A DNA stretch of 64,000 bases from Rotaria sordida (taxonomy: Eukaryota; Rotifera; Eurotatoria; Philodinida; Philodinidae): NCBI GenBank assembly GCA_905250125.1, contig CAJNOL010000440.1, positions 62,001-126,000 of the forward strand, given 5' to 3'. Each line of letters opens with the position of its first letter. The first letter of the stretch is position 1. Both the position numbers and the translations under genes were made by a program. This document shows, in pieces, positions 35,289-47,754 of this stretch. The notes below the pieces were generated by a model. That model was given only the letters and a program-made list of their open reading frames with translations, was not told the DNA's origin and made no database searches.

Positions 35289-36947
35289 TCAATGAAGTTT
35301 ATTGCTGAAAGTGAATTCGAATTTGTTAAAATTGCTAAATACATTAGTTATACGAATTTCATCAGCTCTTTCGTACACATTTACTGGATGTCTTCGTTTA
35401 TTTTTAAAGATTCGATGTAAGATTTCTCGTATTTGTTCATCTTCTTCATCATAATATTCGTTTGGAATTATTAATTTCCAAATATTATCACCTGAAATGC
35501 CTATTAAACTTTTCCATCCTCGTCTAGCATAGAGTGGTAAAGATAATTGAAAACCATTTTCCAATGTAAGAACTAATTTTGTATGTAAACCTCTTTCATT
35601 AAGACCTCTTCTAGAAAAATTTTCTAATGTAATTTCTAATAATTTGTTCTTAGTACGAGATTTTAATATACCATTTGTGTAATTTTCAATTATTTGAGGA
35701 CCTTGTTCAAATCCTATATGCGGAATAGAATTAGATAAAAATTCTTCTTCTTCAATAAGGATGTTATTTGTTATTTCAAATGTCCATATCATATCATAGA
35801 TATTTTTAAAATAATAACCATTTCGACCATTTATATCTTGACCTTGAACACGTAATTGTCGATTATTTTGTCCCCATCCAATTTGAAGTACAGCTATATT
35901 TCTTGTTAAACGAGCTCGTCCATCAAGAATTATACTCGGTTGTCGAATCCAATCTTCAGATGGTATATAACGTATCATTGGTATTTTATTGTTTTTATTA
36001 TATGTTGCTCGTAATGCTGGATTTGCTCCAATACTATCAAAATCTCCAAAACGTGTATAGATTTTATTAATTTCTTGACCAAATTCATTACGTGCTCTTT
36101 GAAAAAGCATTACAGTTGAACCACTTGCAGCTAATGTTTCAGCTTTAAATTGACCCTCTTCAGGACCAGTTAATTCATTTTGAAATTGATTATGTAACCA
36201 TGGATCAGCAAAAAAAATTCTTGTGCCATCATCATTGAGTGTATAGATACTTGTTACACCAACATATGGATCTGGATGTTTTTTTCCATTCATATCAGTA
36301 TAATACATTGTATCAGGACCTTTATGAGATACAGCTATACTTCTTGCATTTGGAGGCATGTGTAAAACGGGATCTTTAAAAAGATTTACAATTAAAGAAA
36401 CACCTTCCATACCAAACCATTTTTCTCTCCAACTAATTCTTAATTGAATGATGCCCCATTGTGGACGAATAAATGAAACTTTACAAATAATTCGATTCGT
36501 TTTTGCATAATGAATAACTCGATTTTGATCAACAACAATAATATTATTACCATCAGCACTTACAGATATTAATGGAGTTTTTTTCTTATTAGCATAACCA
36601 TTTTTACCTAATAATCTCCATCGAGAATCTTGATGAGCAGCAATTGGTTTAAACCATATTTTTCCATCTCGAATTGCATAGAAATATTTTGAATCTATTG
36701 CATCAATCGGTGTACAAACAAGTGGAAAAATAATTTCATTTGCTTCTTTTTTTTCAAAAGTTTTTCCCTTCGATTTTTCTTTGATATATTCACTAATAGG
36801 ATATGTTACACGTTGAGATATATTGGAAAAAAATCCTATTGTTCTTGATACAGGACCTTTTTCTTTGATACGTAAAATTTTACGAACAACTCGATCTTGT
36901 ATGGGATCAATTGGATATGGTCGTAAACTTTCTTTTTCATCAAGCAT
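35289..36947 (-). CDS. Intronless 552-residue protein of unknown family
   Basis: A single uninterrupted frame with coding character along its whole length. No signal peptide and no transmembrane segment. The N-terminal ~75 residues are basic and may be a linker. The rest has alternating short strands with motifs such as YFYAIRDGKIWFKP, ISVSADGNNIIVVDQNRVIHYAK, ARSIAVSHKGPDTMYYTDMNGKKH, TLNDDGTRIFFADPWL and YTRFGDFDSIGANPALR, which look like propeller or other beta-rich repeats. I do not recognise the family. Lack of introns among many-intron neighbours makes a bacterial or fungal donor plausible, but a retrocopy would look alike. The start is the first ATG; upstream DNA is non-coding. Confidence 0.8.
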   Translation of the reverse strand: MLDEKESLRPYPIDPIQDRVVRKILRIKEKGPVSRTIGFFSNISQRVTYPISEYIKEKSKGKTFEKKEANEIIFPLVCTPIDAIDSKYFYAIRDGKIWFKPIAAHQDSRWRLLGKNGYANKKKTPLISVSADGNNIIVVDQNRVIHYAKTNRIICKVSFIRPQWGIIQLRISWREKWFGMEGVSLIVNLFKDPVLHMPPNARSIAVSHKGPDTMYYTDMNGKKHPDPYVGVTSIYTLNDDGTRIFFADPWLHNQFQNELTGPEEGQFKAETLAASGSTVMLFQRARNEFGQEINKIYTRFGDFDSIGANPALRATYNKNNKIPMIRYIPSEDWIRQPSIILDGRARLTRNIAVLQIGWGQNNRQLRVQGQDINGRNGYYFKNIYDMIWTFEITNNILIEEEEFLSNSIPHIGFEQGPQIIENYTNGILKSRTKNKLLEITLENFSRRGLNERGLHTKLVLTLENGFQLSLPLYARRGWKSLIGISGDNIWKLIIPNEYYDEEDEQIREILHRIFKNKRRHPVNVYERADEIRITNVFSNFNKFEFTFSNKLH

Positions 36948-37105
36948 TATGATAGTTAATCGATTGACATCAACTACGGATGAAATTTATCTAGAATACA
37001 AAACCATATGTATATATATATTGTGTATTGATTTCTCTAGTGATAATTGTCATGTATTTTCCAACGAACCATGAGTTTAAGTGATTCTTTGGCACATCTA
37101 CGACG

Positions 37106-38088
37106 ATTACATTAACTACATCTGATGTGTTTTGAATGTTTAGAAGGAGTAGAACTTAGTCTTCTGATCCAAAGTTCATCTTCAAAAATTTTTTAATGAT
37201 ATCTTAATAGTTTTTGACTATTGGTTCTAACAGCCTTCCTAGTCAAAATTCGAATTTTTAGGACATTTTAAATGATAGAAGACTCCGACTTTCAGAATAG
37301 ATACTAATCAGTAAGATAAATACTTTTTTTTCAATGTTTTCTCTGGATCGACAGAGCCTCTCGAAAAATTCAAATTTTCCAAGGTTTTGCGAGTCTAGTT
37401 TCCTCCACGAGAAACATGATGATAAGCTAAAGTCAGTCGCTAAGTTTGCGAATTTGGGGAACAAACTTCGATCTTGTTGCTCAACTTCTGAACTCTCAAC
37501 TGAGAAAACTAAAGATTCTGAGGATAGGAAAGTCTTATATTTAGAATGTTCGTGACCTAGATTATAACAAAAAAATGGTTCATATTCATAGCCAGTGAGC
37601 TCAAAAGATTTGGAAAAAACCTAGTGGAAACCCTTCTAAAAACAATCATCAATGATTAAAGTACTGAACGAATGTCAAAATATAATTTTTTTTCGACAGA
37701 TTTCGTTGAGTAAATTACGAATATTTGTTGTTCTCCTCATCGAAGTCCTTAATTTTCTCAGTAGAGAGTTCAGAAATTGAGCAACAAGGTCGAAGCTCGC
37801 TCCCTAAATCCGCAAACTTAGTGATTGGCTTTAGCTTTCCATCATGTTTCTCGTGGAAGAAACTGGGCTCGCAAAACCTCGAAAGAATTGAATTTTTCTG
37901 GAGACCTTGTCGATCTAAAAGAAACATTGAAGAAAAACGTTTCCACCTTAATAGGGCTCTTCAAATCTGGGATTAGAAACTATCAAGACATCATTTTAAA
38001 TTTTTAAAGGTGAGTTTTGGGATCAGAACATTAAGGTCTACTACTTCTGAGCATTCGATATACTTCGGATGTAGTTGATGTTAATTCT
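37106..38088. repeat. Long inverted repeat with ~400-base arms
   Basis: Left arm ~37106-37520 and right arm ~37725-38088 are reverse complements at about 75-80 % by eye, running without large gaps. Shared stretches include TTCCTCCACGAGAAACATGATG-like and GAACTCTCAACTGAGAAAA-like sequence. Both arms translate to the same kind of peptide (LDRQ.L.KNS...RFCE.SF.HEKHD.KLK) on opposite strands, a consequence of the symmetry and not proof of a gene. The loop is ~200 bases. Foldback-type element. Confidence 0.75.
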
Positions 38089-39464
38089 AGTATGCTTCCG
38101 AAATAATTACCCGAATCCTTGACTAATTTTTCGTAGAATGTTAATGATTCACAGATGATATCACAATAAATATTCATCTTATTCAAATATTTGAAATCGA
38201 CTGTGTAATTTTAATAATTACATGTATATCATGTCAACGACTTGCTTTGAGTTATCAATATCAATTTTGGTATGAACATTAGTTTGTTAATGATACTACT
38301 CTTAAATTTTTAAGTGAGAATCGATTTGCGTCTCCTACAGTCATTTGTATTCATGACTAATGAAAGAATTTAGTTAAATTACACATTGTAATCGATTATT
38401 TTTTACTGCTTGCCGAGGAAAATGTTCAGATCTCCTCTAGACGAATGAATTAACAGTTATATGTAATTGCCTCAATATGTTAAGGTTCTTCAGTTCAAAC
38501 TTCTAAATACTAGGCATATTTTAATGTATATATGTTAATTAAAGATTGAATTTTGTGAGAAATCAATTAATTAAGAAAGATCTTGTATTACGTTCGGTGC
38601 ATTATTTCTCTAAAAGTATTCTCCTAATATGAAAGTCTTCTATTTCATGAAGGAATGTACTCTACTTGTCCCCCAGTGCACGCAAATACCATCAGCAAGT
38701 GAAGACTTAAACGCTCAAAAAAGAAAACTGAGAAGGCCTATAAAACACCCATTCTATTGTGAGTTTGTATAAAAGAGACCTTACAAAATTTATCCTTCGA
38801 AATTTTTTCTAATCATACAGAATCCTAGTTATATGACAATTACTTTGATATTTACAAAACATTCGTTATGATCAAGGTCGTTGCTCATAGAAATCAAAGA
38901 CAAGAAATCCAAACGAATCGTTTGTTTACCTGTTATGTCACCTCAAATCATTCATAAAAGTTTCAAACAAATTGAGCCTTATTTGTTATTGCATGACAAA
39001 GTAGACAAAGTACGATTTATATATGACAATCTCACGGTTGTTGTCAATACATTTTTTTCTATGTTGATCAATGCGAAAAATACACTGCGTAAGATGCAGA
39101 GCGTTACCACCGAAAAAAAAAACGAAGCATGGCTTTTTTTTTGAGTACTCTCGAATATTATACTCTACATAATGATTAATAAGAAGTGATTCAGACATAA
39201 TGAAATGTTTTTTGTTGATAGAGCAAATGTAGTAGAATGTATTTACGATTACCTATCTGCACGCTGTTATGTTTGAAGAAGAAAAAACGCTGTTACCTGC
39301 ATGTTGATGCAGCAAGTAGTTGTGTTGTGGATTTTTTTTCCTTTCAAAGTAAAAGAACACGGCGCTAAAGCGCAATCTTTTCATTGGCAGTAACAAAATT
39401 ATTTCATCATTATAGTAATTACAGTTGGGTGAAGGCGCAAGTTGAAATAAGTATTTAATGGAAG

Positions 39465-40577
39465 AGTTTAGAACTGCGACAAAAAACATTTTATTTTTTG
39501 ATTTCAAGCTTTCAATAATTTACAATTGTCATCATCAGGAAATCATTAGAAAAGAACAAAGTTAACCTATATATATATGTATAGACAACAAGGCATAGAA
39601 AAAAACAGAACATAGGCAACAAAAATATTACAATATCAATTTATACATCAAAGCTAAAACAATTACAACTTCACTGTACGTTAAATTAATAAGTATAGTG
39701 AAGTTGTAATTAGCTTTGATGTATAAATTGATATTGTAATATTTTTTTTTCTATGTTCTGTTCTTTTCTATGCCTCATTAAGTATACATATATACAGGGT
39801 GTACCAAAATTATAAGACCCCCTTTTATTTTTGAAGTTTTTCCACAAAAACGGGCAGCTAGGTAAAATCTAAATAGTGATTTGAATAGCCCTTGAAAATC
39901 TCTATCGAATACAGTATGAGCCAGAATTTCTAAAGAAACTTAGTGAAGAGAGTTTTCCAGAAAACCGTTTCACCTAAAATTCGAGTTTTTGAGAGTTTTG
40001 ACAAAAACGTTTTTAAATATAGTCATCTGAAAGAGCAAAATGAGTGGTCGCCCAGCTCTCCACGGTGTCTCCTCGCAGAGTTATAAGCACCAGAAAAATG
40101 GGAAGAATTGCAGAATTAATCAAAAAACCGCTAAAAAACATTTTTTTTCCATTTTTCTGCTGCTTATAACTCTGCGAAGAAACATCGCGGAGAGCTGGGC
40201 GACCACTCATTTTGCTCAGAATTTTTTGCTCTTTTAGATGACTATATTTAAAAACATTTTAATCAAACCTATCAAAAACTCGAATTTTAGGTGAAACGGT
40301 TTTCTGGAAAACTCTCTTCACTAAGTTTCTTTAGAAATTCTGGCTCATACTGTATTCGATAGAGATTTTCAAGGGCTATCCAAATCACTATTTAGATTTT
40401 ACCTAGCTGCCCGTTTTTGTGGGAAAACTTCAAAAATAAAGAGGGGTCTTATAATTTTGGTACACCCTATATATATGGGTTAACTTTGTTCTTTTCTAAT
40501 GATTTCCTGATGATGACAATTGTAAATCGTTGAAAGCTTGTAATCAAAATTAAAATGTTTTTTGTCGCAGTTCTATA
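39465..40577. repeat. Nested palindromic (foldback) elements
   Basis: Three symmetries are stacked. Outer arms 39465-39577 and 40475-40577 (GAACTGCGACAAAAAACATT at the left, its complement at the right) are almost identical. Between them lie hairpin A (39583-39780; arms around CAATATCAATTTATACATCA) and hairpin B (39795-40470), a near-complete palindrome with ~320-base arms. Hairpin B starts CAGGGTGTACCAAAATTATA and ends in its complement, flanked by TATA on both sides, an end sequence of Tc1/mariner type. No transposase is present. Confidence 0.85.
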
Positions 40578-42589
40578 CTCTTGCTTTAAATAATTACAGC
40601 TGTCATGACTATATTACAAGGGAAATTTTAATGCTAAAAAACACCAAGGATCTGCTACTTGTGAATTAATTTCATTAAATCAGTGAAAACTATTCAAGTA
40701 ATAATCATAAGTATTTTCTATTATGAGCATATTGATCCGATTTTTTTACGAAAAAATATTACTTTATACAAATAATTTGAATAAAACGGATTTTAATGTA
40801 CGCACAGATTAAAATAAAAACTTTTTTTTTGTATAGATTGGAATCTGATTAACTTTTTATCAGGATCTTCTCTCAAATCAACTGTATCGAAACCTACTGA
40901 CATATAAGAGGTGTATGAAGATTTTTTCAGCTGATAAAGGATCATCTTTAAGCTCTAATTGAATGACTGTTCAAATCAAAACAGTCGATAATAAATGACT
41001 AACCTGATTGTCAATCGATTAGAATGAATTTTTTTAAAATAAACTTATTATATCTTAGTTTTTTTTCATTTAAGTAATAGTTTATAGTATCGATACTTGA
41101 ATGACTTCAGCTTGGTGAAAACTGTTTTGTTTCTCAATAAAATAAATTTTTATATCAAGAACTTGAGATATTGATGATTCATCATCTTTAGTAGTCAGGA
41201 GAAATTAATTAGAATCAGTGAAGATGAATAGTAAGTAGTACAAAGCCTTAAAATCGAGTATGTTCTTGTTCAAATAGACCAGTGAAAAATTCTATTCTTG
41301 CAATACTTACTTTTGACTATGTCTATAAGTTACGTATGTACATATGATGTCAGAAACATGAATGAATAAGTCGTCGAGAATTAATGATCTTCGAAAATGA
41401 TAGATTTTTCTATTCTAGAAATACACAATTGTTTCTCAGATAGATACTATAATACAAAGCCTACATTCTCAGGATGGAAAATCGATCAACCAAGTCCTAA
41501 ACATTGTTTTTGAGTCATTCTGTTATCAGAAGCTTCGGGCGATCGGTCGAACTCATTTCTTTTTGTAGAAAAGACGCAAGAGCAATGCTAAACTTTCAGG
41601 AGAGGATACTAATTCGCGATTATCAGAACGAGTTGACATTCATCTTGTTCAATCGATTCATTGAAGTAGAATTCTTTCCTAACAGATTTTACCCAAAAGG
41701 GTTTGATCTATCATCATAATCAAAAATACGATTTCGATCTAATGAGACGTAGCAATTCAAAGGAGTTCTTTTGTCGTTCACTAGATTTTCGCATAAATCT
41801 TTCAAATAGTAGACGAACAAAGAGAAGATTTTACTTGAATTGTTTATATCTTAATAATAGTTATGTTCATATCGCAAGTTCTTGTTTTTTTTCAATCGAA
41901 CACTTCAATTGAAAGAAAAAAACGCACAATAATAGAAACAAAAATGTAACTCGATAATACGCAATGGATATGATTCCTCTACACATTCGAATGCATTTTT
42001 CGCTGAGTGATTCTCAACTTCAATTACTTAGTGTTATTATAAGGAGTTTGATGTGTATAAGGCCACTAGAGTTTGTAAGTGACGGTTAGGATTTGAGGTT
42101 AAGGTTAAAATGATGATCTTATCCACATTTACATGTACTAAAATCCACATCATTAAACTGACTATACATATTACAATTGAATAAGAACAGACGAGGGCCT
42201 ACGTCAGAGCTCCAAGATTAGAGGGTGTATTAGAAAATGTCTCATAGAGATAGTGTAAAATTTCAAAAAAAATGTTTCTCATCTTGCTGAGTACCAATGA
42301 ATTATTTTCAATTATTGGACGGGTGTACATCCCTCATCTCAGCCGTACTTTGGCGGAACTTCAGGAAAAAAAAACAACAATCGACAGTTATTGTTCTTTT
42401 TTCTGCTAGGACGAAAAATACGAAACCCGTATGAAGTAGAAAACGACTGTATTTTATCATGCCGTACACAGTTAAAAATAATCGTCATACCGTGTCTATG
42501 AAACGGCGAGAAAACCATCTAAAATGGTCACTGACAACGAGAAATTGAGTAAAATGGAAATTGTATATAAACTTCGTCAACGATGGTAT

Positions 42590-42672
42590 TTCTCCGTATG
42601 TGATACGGTAAAATACGATCATAATGCTAGACCATATAATACGCCAATATACGATGATTAATGGTCCCTTAC
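42590..42672 (-). repeat. Partial copy of the 61066-61265 element
   Basis: Read on the minus strand it gives ACCATTAATCATCGTATATT, then GTATTATATGG and ATTATGATCGTATTTTACCG, which parallels the left arm of the element at 61066. The other arm is not clear here. Confidence 0.5.
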
Positions 42673-44580
42673 GCATGCGCTTGCTCGATCTGTGTTTCCT
42701 CTTTCTTCACTTCAATATTGATACGGGAAATGATTCATCAGTCCAGGACTATTACCATTATGATCGTGTTCTGTATTACTATTCAAGTTAAGAAAGAAGA
42801 ATGAAAAATACAAGATAACCCTATAATTTTGCTGTTTTTTGTTCTGATTCTATTGTAAAATATATATTGAGTGTAAAAATCTCTATTTTACTATACATGT
42901 GTTGTGAATTTGTTGTACTTTGTCTAAGTAGTTGTTGTATCCAGAGAAACATCACGCTTTTGTATAATATATAAGAATTAGAACCTTTTAGATAATTAAG
43001 GAAGAGGATATAACAGCTCTGAGTTTCTTTAGAAAGATTAACCGACGTAAGTTTCGAGGCAGAGTTCTCTTGTTGAAGGAATAAAATCGATAGAACAATA
43101 GGAGCATCTAACTAAATCAATATACTCTTCAAAACAAAAAAAAAACATTTTTTAATTGGTTACTTGTTCTCATCCAATCCTAGCACCACAACAAATAAAT
43201 ATGAGTCGAGTGACTGGTAGTATGAAACTGTTTCCTGTGTTGATTAGTCGTGACTTAACCCAATTCTCTTCCGCTTACTGCTCGAATAGGCAAATTAGTT
43301 TTGATCAGAAAGTATGCAATCGTTTACTATAGCTAAATGGTTTTTTTTCCTGAGAACTCATTGATCGACTAGCAATTATTTAAGTGACGGATTCAGCAAT
43401 GACGCTGATGACTACATAAAGAACCTAAAATGACACCGATGTATTTGTACGGTTAACTTCTCTTAGCATGAAAGCATCTGAAAAATGAATTTAGGTAAAT
43501 CTTGCAATCAGCGATCATATCGAATATTAAAGCATACTTTATTAGAAGGTAGTACTTGCATAAATTCCTAAGGCATTTTTTTTCTTCTCATGAATGGACA
43601 TATATTCTTAAAGTAAATATTAGAATGAATAAAAAATTTTACGCAACAAACTCTCTCCCCTCCTTCAGAGCGGGATCTTCATGCTATTGAGCTGAAATTT
43701 TATACATATAATGGAGCTATCAAATTACATATACAAAAATAATTTCAACTTCGCATCTCATTATTTATTGTCGTTATAACAATGTTGGTCTATTCATTGC
43801 ACTCATTTTTTAGATCTGCTATGGTCTTCAACAGCATTCAGCCCTTACAACTACAAAAAGTCTATTCTTTTTTTTTTATTTTGCATAAGACACTTGGAAC
43901 TAGTGACTCACATGGCCCTTTTTTCAAGTTTTTTTCCTCCTTCAGTTTTGACACATACATGAAATCAACAAATTCTCAATAAAAACCGCGAAATTTTATG
44001 GAAATAAGCAAGTTTTGATGGAGAGTGTGGATCTGACAGCGAGTTAGGAGAAGATAGACAGTCACATCCCCCAAAAGTACATATTTTGTTACAAATACAG
44101 TTAAACGAAAACACACGTACGTGTTACTATTCCATTGAATCGAATTGAATCAATTAAAAACGTTACTTTCTTCTTGGTTAATAATCTCATCATTTTTATT
44201 TGTTTTTGTTTTTATCTAATTTTCATCACAATAAACATCATTCAAGAAAATAGATCGCGATTCATGATGACCGTGACTAAAAAAACTTGGTTACGCGCTC
44301 GAACATTATTCAAGATATTTGTTCAGAATGAGCCACTTAACGTACACATTTCAAAATATTCGACTACACATTTTTCGTAAATTTTGTTTTTCTGATGGAA
44401 CGAAGCGACCTTAAAACTAAAATGTATCGATTTTATCTCGAATTACAATGATTAATAACACTGTGTTTTGCTTTCTTTTGCCAATGTGTTCTTTGCATGA
44501 ATTTATTATTGTTATTATTTCGTCATAAATAAAATATTTATCTTTGTCTTTATGATGTTTTTTTTTAAATAGATTTCACA

Positions 44581-44591
44581 TATATATAAAG
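44581..44591 (+). promoter_or_regulatory. TATA-box-like site of the methyltransferase gene
   Basis: TATATATAAAG lies 55-65 bases before the start codon at 44646, a plausible core promoter position for a gene with a short leader. AT-rich surroundings lower its weight. Confidence 0.4.
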
Positions 44592-44645
44592 AGTGACATT
44601 TAACATTATATTAACTATTAATATCTTTTAATTACAATACACAAA

Positions 44646-45533
44646 ATGACTGAAAAGAAGCGTCTTGCTAATGAAGATTTTAGTAATGTATGGAAAGATA
44701 ATAAAAATATACTCACGTCAGGATTAAAACTTGATCTTGTTGAACATTTATTACAACAACGTTTATCAAAAGATTGGGTTGATGCAAAAGAACGTGTTAT
44801 TAAAATTATGAAACTTGATCAATTTGATAATTCACAAGAAATTAAAATTCTTGATATTGGATGTGGTTTAGGTATTGATTTAATGTTAGTAGCAGAAGAA
44901 GCTAATCGTTTAGGTAAAACAGTTTCAATTATTGGTTTAGATCAAAATTCAACTATGATTGAAGAAGCAAAAAAATTATATGAAAGTCAAAAAGATTGTT
45001 TATCATCGAATGTATTTATTCAAATAATTCGTGGTGATATTCTTCAAATGGAATTTAATGATGAAACTTTTGATATTGTCCGTTCTGATATTACTCTTCA
45101 ACATGTAGATCTTGAAAAAGCTATAATTGAAATTAAACGAGTATTAAAAGTTAATGGTCGATTAATAGCATTAGAAGGTGGTGCTGGAAATATTTATAGT
45201 CCTGATGAAATTATGATTAAAACATATGATACTGTTTTACCAATCCGAAGAGATGGTGGAACTGCAATTCGTTTACAATTTATGTTACCAAAAATGGATT
45301 TTGATATTAAAGGTTCAAATCCAATAGCTTTTCTTCAATCAGGTCATTTCCTAGCAAGTCAAGATAAAGATTGGGTTAAACTTCAAGGAATGGGAGAAAT
45401 ATTGGTTACAAAAGGTATCTTAACCGAAGAGGAAAGCAAAGACTTTCAAAAACGTTATATTGAAGCGTGTAAAACTAATCAAATAATTGGAGCTTCCATT
45501 ATTTTTATTATTGAAGCTGTTAAATGCAAATAA
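44646..45533 (+). CDS. Class I SAM-dependent methyltransferase, intronless, 295 residues
   Basis: Single exon. Motif I is I68-L-D-I-G-C-G-L-G-I at residues 68-77, which binds S-adenosylmethionine. Acidic D99 (IIGLDQN) should bind the ribose. Motif GDI follows at 130-132. FDIVRSDITLQHV (143-154) and the VLKVNGRLIALEGG segment (~167-180) match the Methyltransf_11/25 core seen in bacterial small-molecule methyltransferases. The C-terminal ~110 residues form a variable cap, so the substrate cannot be told. Bacterial-like make-up and lack of introns suggest horizontal origin. The stop codon TAA lies inside AATAAA (45529-45534), which may also be the polyadenylation signal. Confidence 0.9.
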   Translation: MTEKKRLANEDFSNVWKDNKNILTSGLKLDLVEHLLQQRLSKDWVDAKERVIKIMKLDQFDNSQEIKILDIGCGLGIDLMLVAEEANRLGKTVSIIGLDQNSTMIEEAKKLYESQKDCLSSNVFIQIIRGDILQMEFNDETFDIVRSDITLQHVDLEKAIIEIKRVLKVNGRLIALEGGAGNIYSPDEIMIKTYDTVLPIRRDGGTAIRLQFMLPKMDFDIKGSNPIAFLQSGHFLASQDKDWVKLQGMGEILVTKGILTEEESKDFQKRYIEACKTNQIIGASIIFIIEAVKCK

Positions 45534-47414
45534 AGAAAAAGATTGTTAGCACAGATTCTTTCTCACTAAAACGTAGGACTCACATGCCTTTCTTTCAGAA
45601 TCGTTATACGAATACAAAATTTGTTAAATGATAAATTTCTAATAGATAATAGTTTCTTTCCTAGAATAATCACCTGTTAGCCAAACAATCTGACTTATTT
45701 ATTTCTACATTTCGAATAGGATTTTTTTTAGATTTTTACTTGCACTTTTTTTTCATTTGTCTTGTTGTTATTAACTCGTTATTTATTTTCTTTCGTTTTT
45801 TCTTAAATTGATATTATTATGCTAAATACTGATTTAACTGACAAATAAGCCTCTTGTACATATCGATTATAGGATACTGGTTCTGCGTCACCCTGAGCCA
45901 CAATCTCAGCAAAATAAATGTTTGGAAAATGAAGTCAAATGTAGCTCTACTACCTATTTTGAATTGACTAAAATCATCAGATATTTACCACAACTTCATC
46001 TAACATCATTTTTCCGAATATTTATTTGTTTGGACTTTTAGTTCAGAGCGTTTTTTATTAATATTCTCTATTATATATACAATATGTCTCAATATTCTAC
46101 CACTATCTCGATAATCTCGGAAACACTAATATTGATTATTCCCGAAAGTCACAGCTTGAACAATTTATAAATAAAGTGTTGTTCATATGACAACAGTGAC
46201 AAATCAAAACATCACTAGCTATTATCTTTTACATCTATCATAGAATCCATTATCGGCATAAAAATCAGAAACTGCGTGATGTAGAACATTAAAAAATGTA
46301 TTTCAGCTATTAAAATATCAAGAGAGGCTATGGAATATTCTCGAATCAGCTAAGTCTTGTTGTTAATGTTGCTCAGCGATTTTTTCTGTTGCTAAAGAAC
46401 TATAGGAAAGGAGTCTAGTGCTTATTGTCTTTGATTGTTATACGAAAGTATCCACTTACTTTAAACCCGAACCAATCAGCAATGTCAAAGCTACTGATGT
46501 ATATCATCACCCGCACATATTGAATCGAGTTGCCGTGGTGTGGGAGGAGAAGGACCAAAAGTTCTCGCCTTATAAATTACACCTAATATTTTCCTTCTTC
46601 ACATATGTGAGTTCCACATATAATTAGCACGCAGAAATAAATACAAAATCATGCAAAATTGAACGTTAAAAATAATCATTATTAAAATCGACGCTAGGCC
46701 TAATGATATCCCATTAAAAAATTGCTTAAGCTAAGAAGGCAAGTATTTAATGCAGTCTGATTATCACCAATTGTTAGGAGAACAGAAGGAATATAGAGTT
46801 ATAGAAAAACTAATGATTAGACAATTGACCAGAATAGGTAGCTTGCAAAATCTCGAGAAAAAAGTCCCATCTTCGTGTCATGTCTCGTGGCTTTTTTTTT
46901 GTTATTTCTAGACTAGTGACAGTTAGGGATCGAAGAATTCAAGTGGTATCAATCATCTAGTTCTTTTCAAAAGACCTGAATCGTTCAAGTAGATCAGTTC
47001 CATGAACTAGTTCTGTTTTGAGAACTGGATGCAATAACCCGTTCTTCATTTTGGATAAATGGAACAGATAATGCATAGAATTGCTGCATTACCATTATCA
47101 GTAAACATAGTTTATATGAAAAGAACTGGTCACTTAATATAGTTCTCGAAAAAGAATCGGTTCATAGAACTTTGAGCTATTACAGGCCTATTTATTGCTA
47201 TCGATAGAATGCTGTATAAAAATTTTTTACTGCGGTAAAAAAGTTAATTATACTTATCCATCAATGTTTATTTTATAGAATAGTAATCGTTGTTATTAAT
47301 TTTAAATAAAAGAGTAAGAAATTTCTGTGGCATATTGAGAGTAATGTTTCACATTTCTATCTTTTAGAGTTTTAAGGCAACATCTCCATCATGGTGTATC
47401 ATATACAAATAGAT

Positions 47415-47472
47415 TGAGTGTGGATGTGGATGTGCACGAATAGAAAACCAGGACCCACACCCACACCTATCC
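47415..47472. repeat. Paired telomere-like tracts in opposite orientation
   Basis: GTGTGGATGTGGATGTG on the plus strand (47418-47434) is followed ~20 bases later by CCCACACCCACACC (47454-47467), the complement of the TGTGGG unit. The two face each other. Confidence 0.5.
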
Positions 47473-47754
47473 CAAGAGATAAACAAAAACAAAAGAAATG
47501 GTAGTGTCATTTTTTCCGTATAGCAACATTACATTTATTAGACCATCATAATACCGTACATCAAGATTATCTGTATGAAGTTGAATAGCAATTGTTATGA
47601 CTTGCTTTACTCTTGCAACAATAATAAACTATTGAGGATTACACTCAGTATTTATTGGAGGCAAGTTTGTTTCAATCTTCTCCGAGTTTCGACATTTTTC
47701 TTTCGGTCTTGCTGCAATTATAAACCAAACTTCTCCCTAATGAGCTACGAATAT

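Larger units (their letters stand above)
36948..44645. other. Intergenic region (7.7 kb) rich in palindromes, no gene seen
   Basis: Holds the long inverted repeat at 37106-38088 and the nested palindromes at 39465-40577. Elsewhere only chance frames (for example 41504-41719, 43782-43982, 44135-44380) without domains. Confidence 0.55.

Noticed and set aside
37725-38007. Overlapping frames on both strands near 37.3-38.0 kb
   Set aside because: Explained as arms of the long inverted repeat; kept only as a finding.
46900-47190. Possible hAT-type element (repeated GAACTAGTTCT words, end AGGCCTGTAATAGCTC on the minus strand)
   Set aside because: The left end does not match the right end well enough to call terminal repeats.
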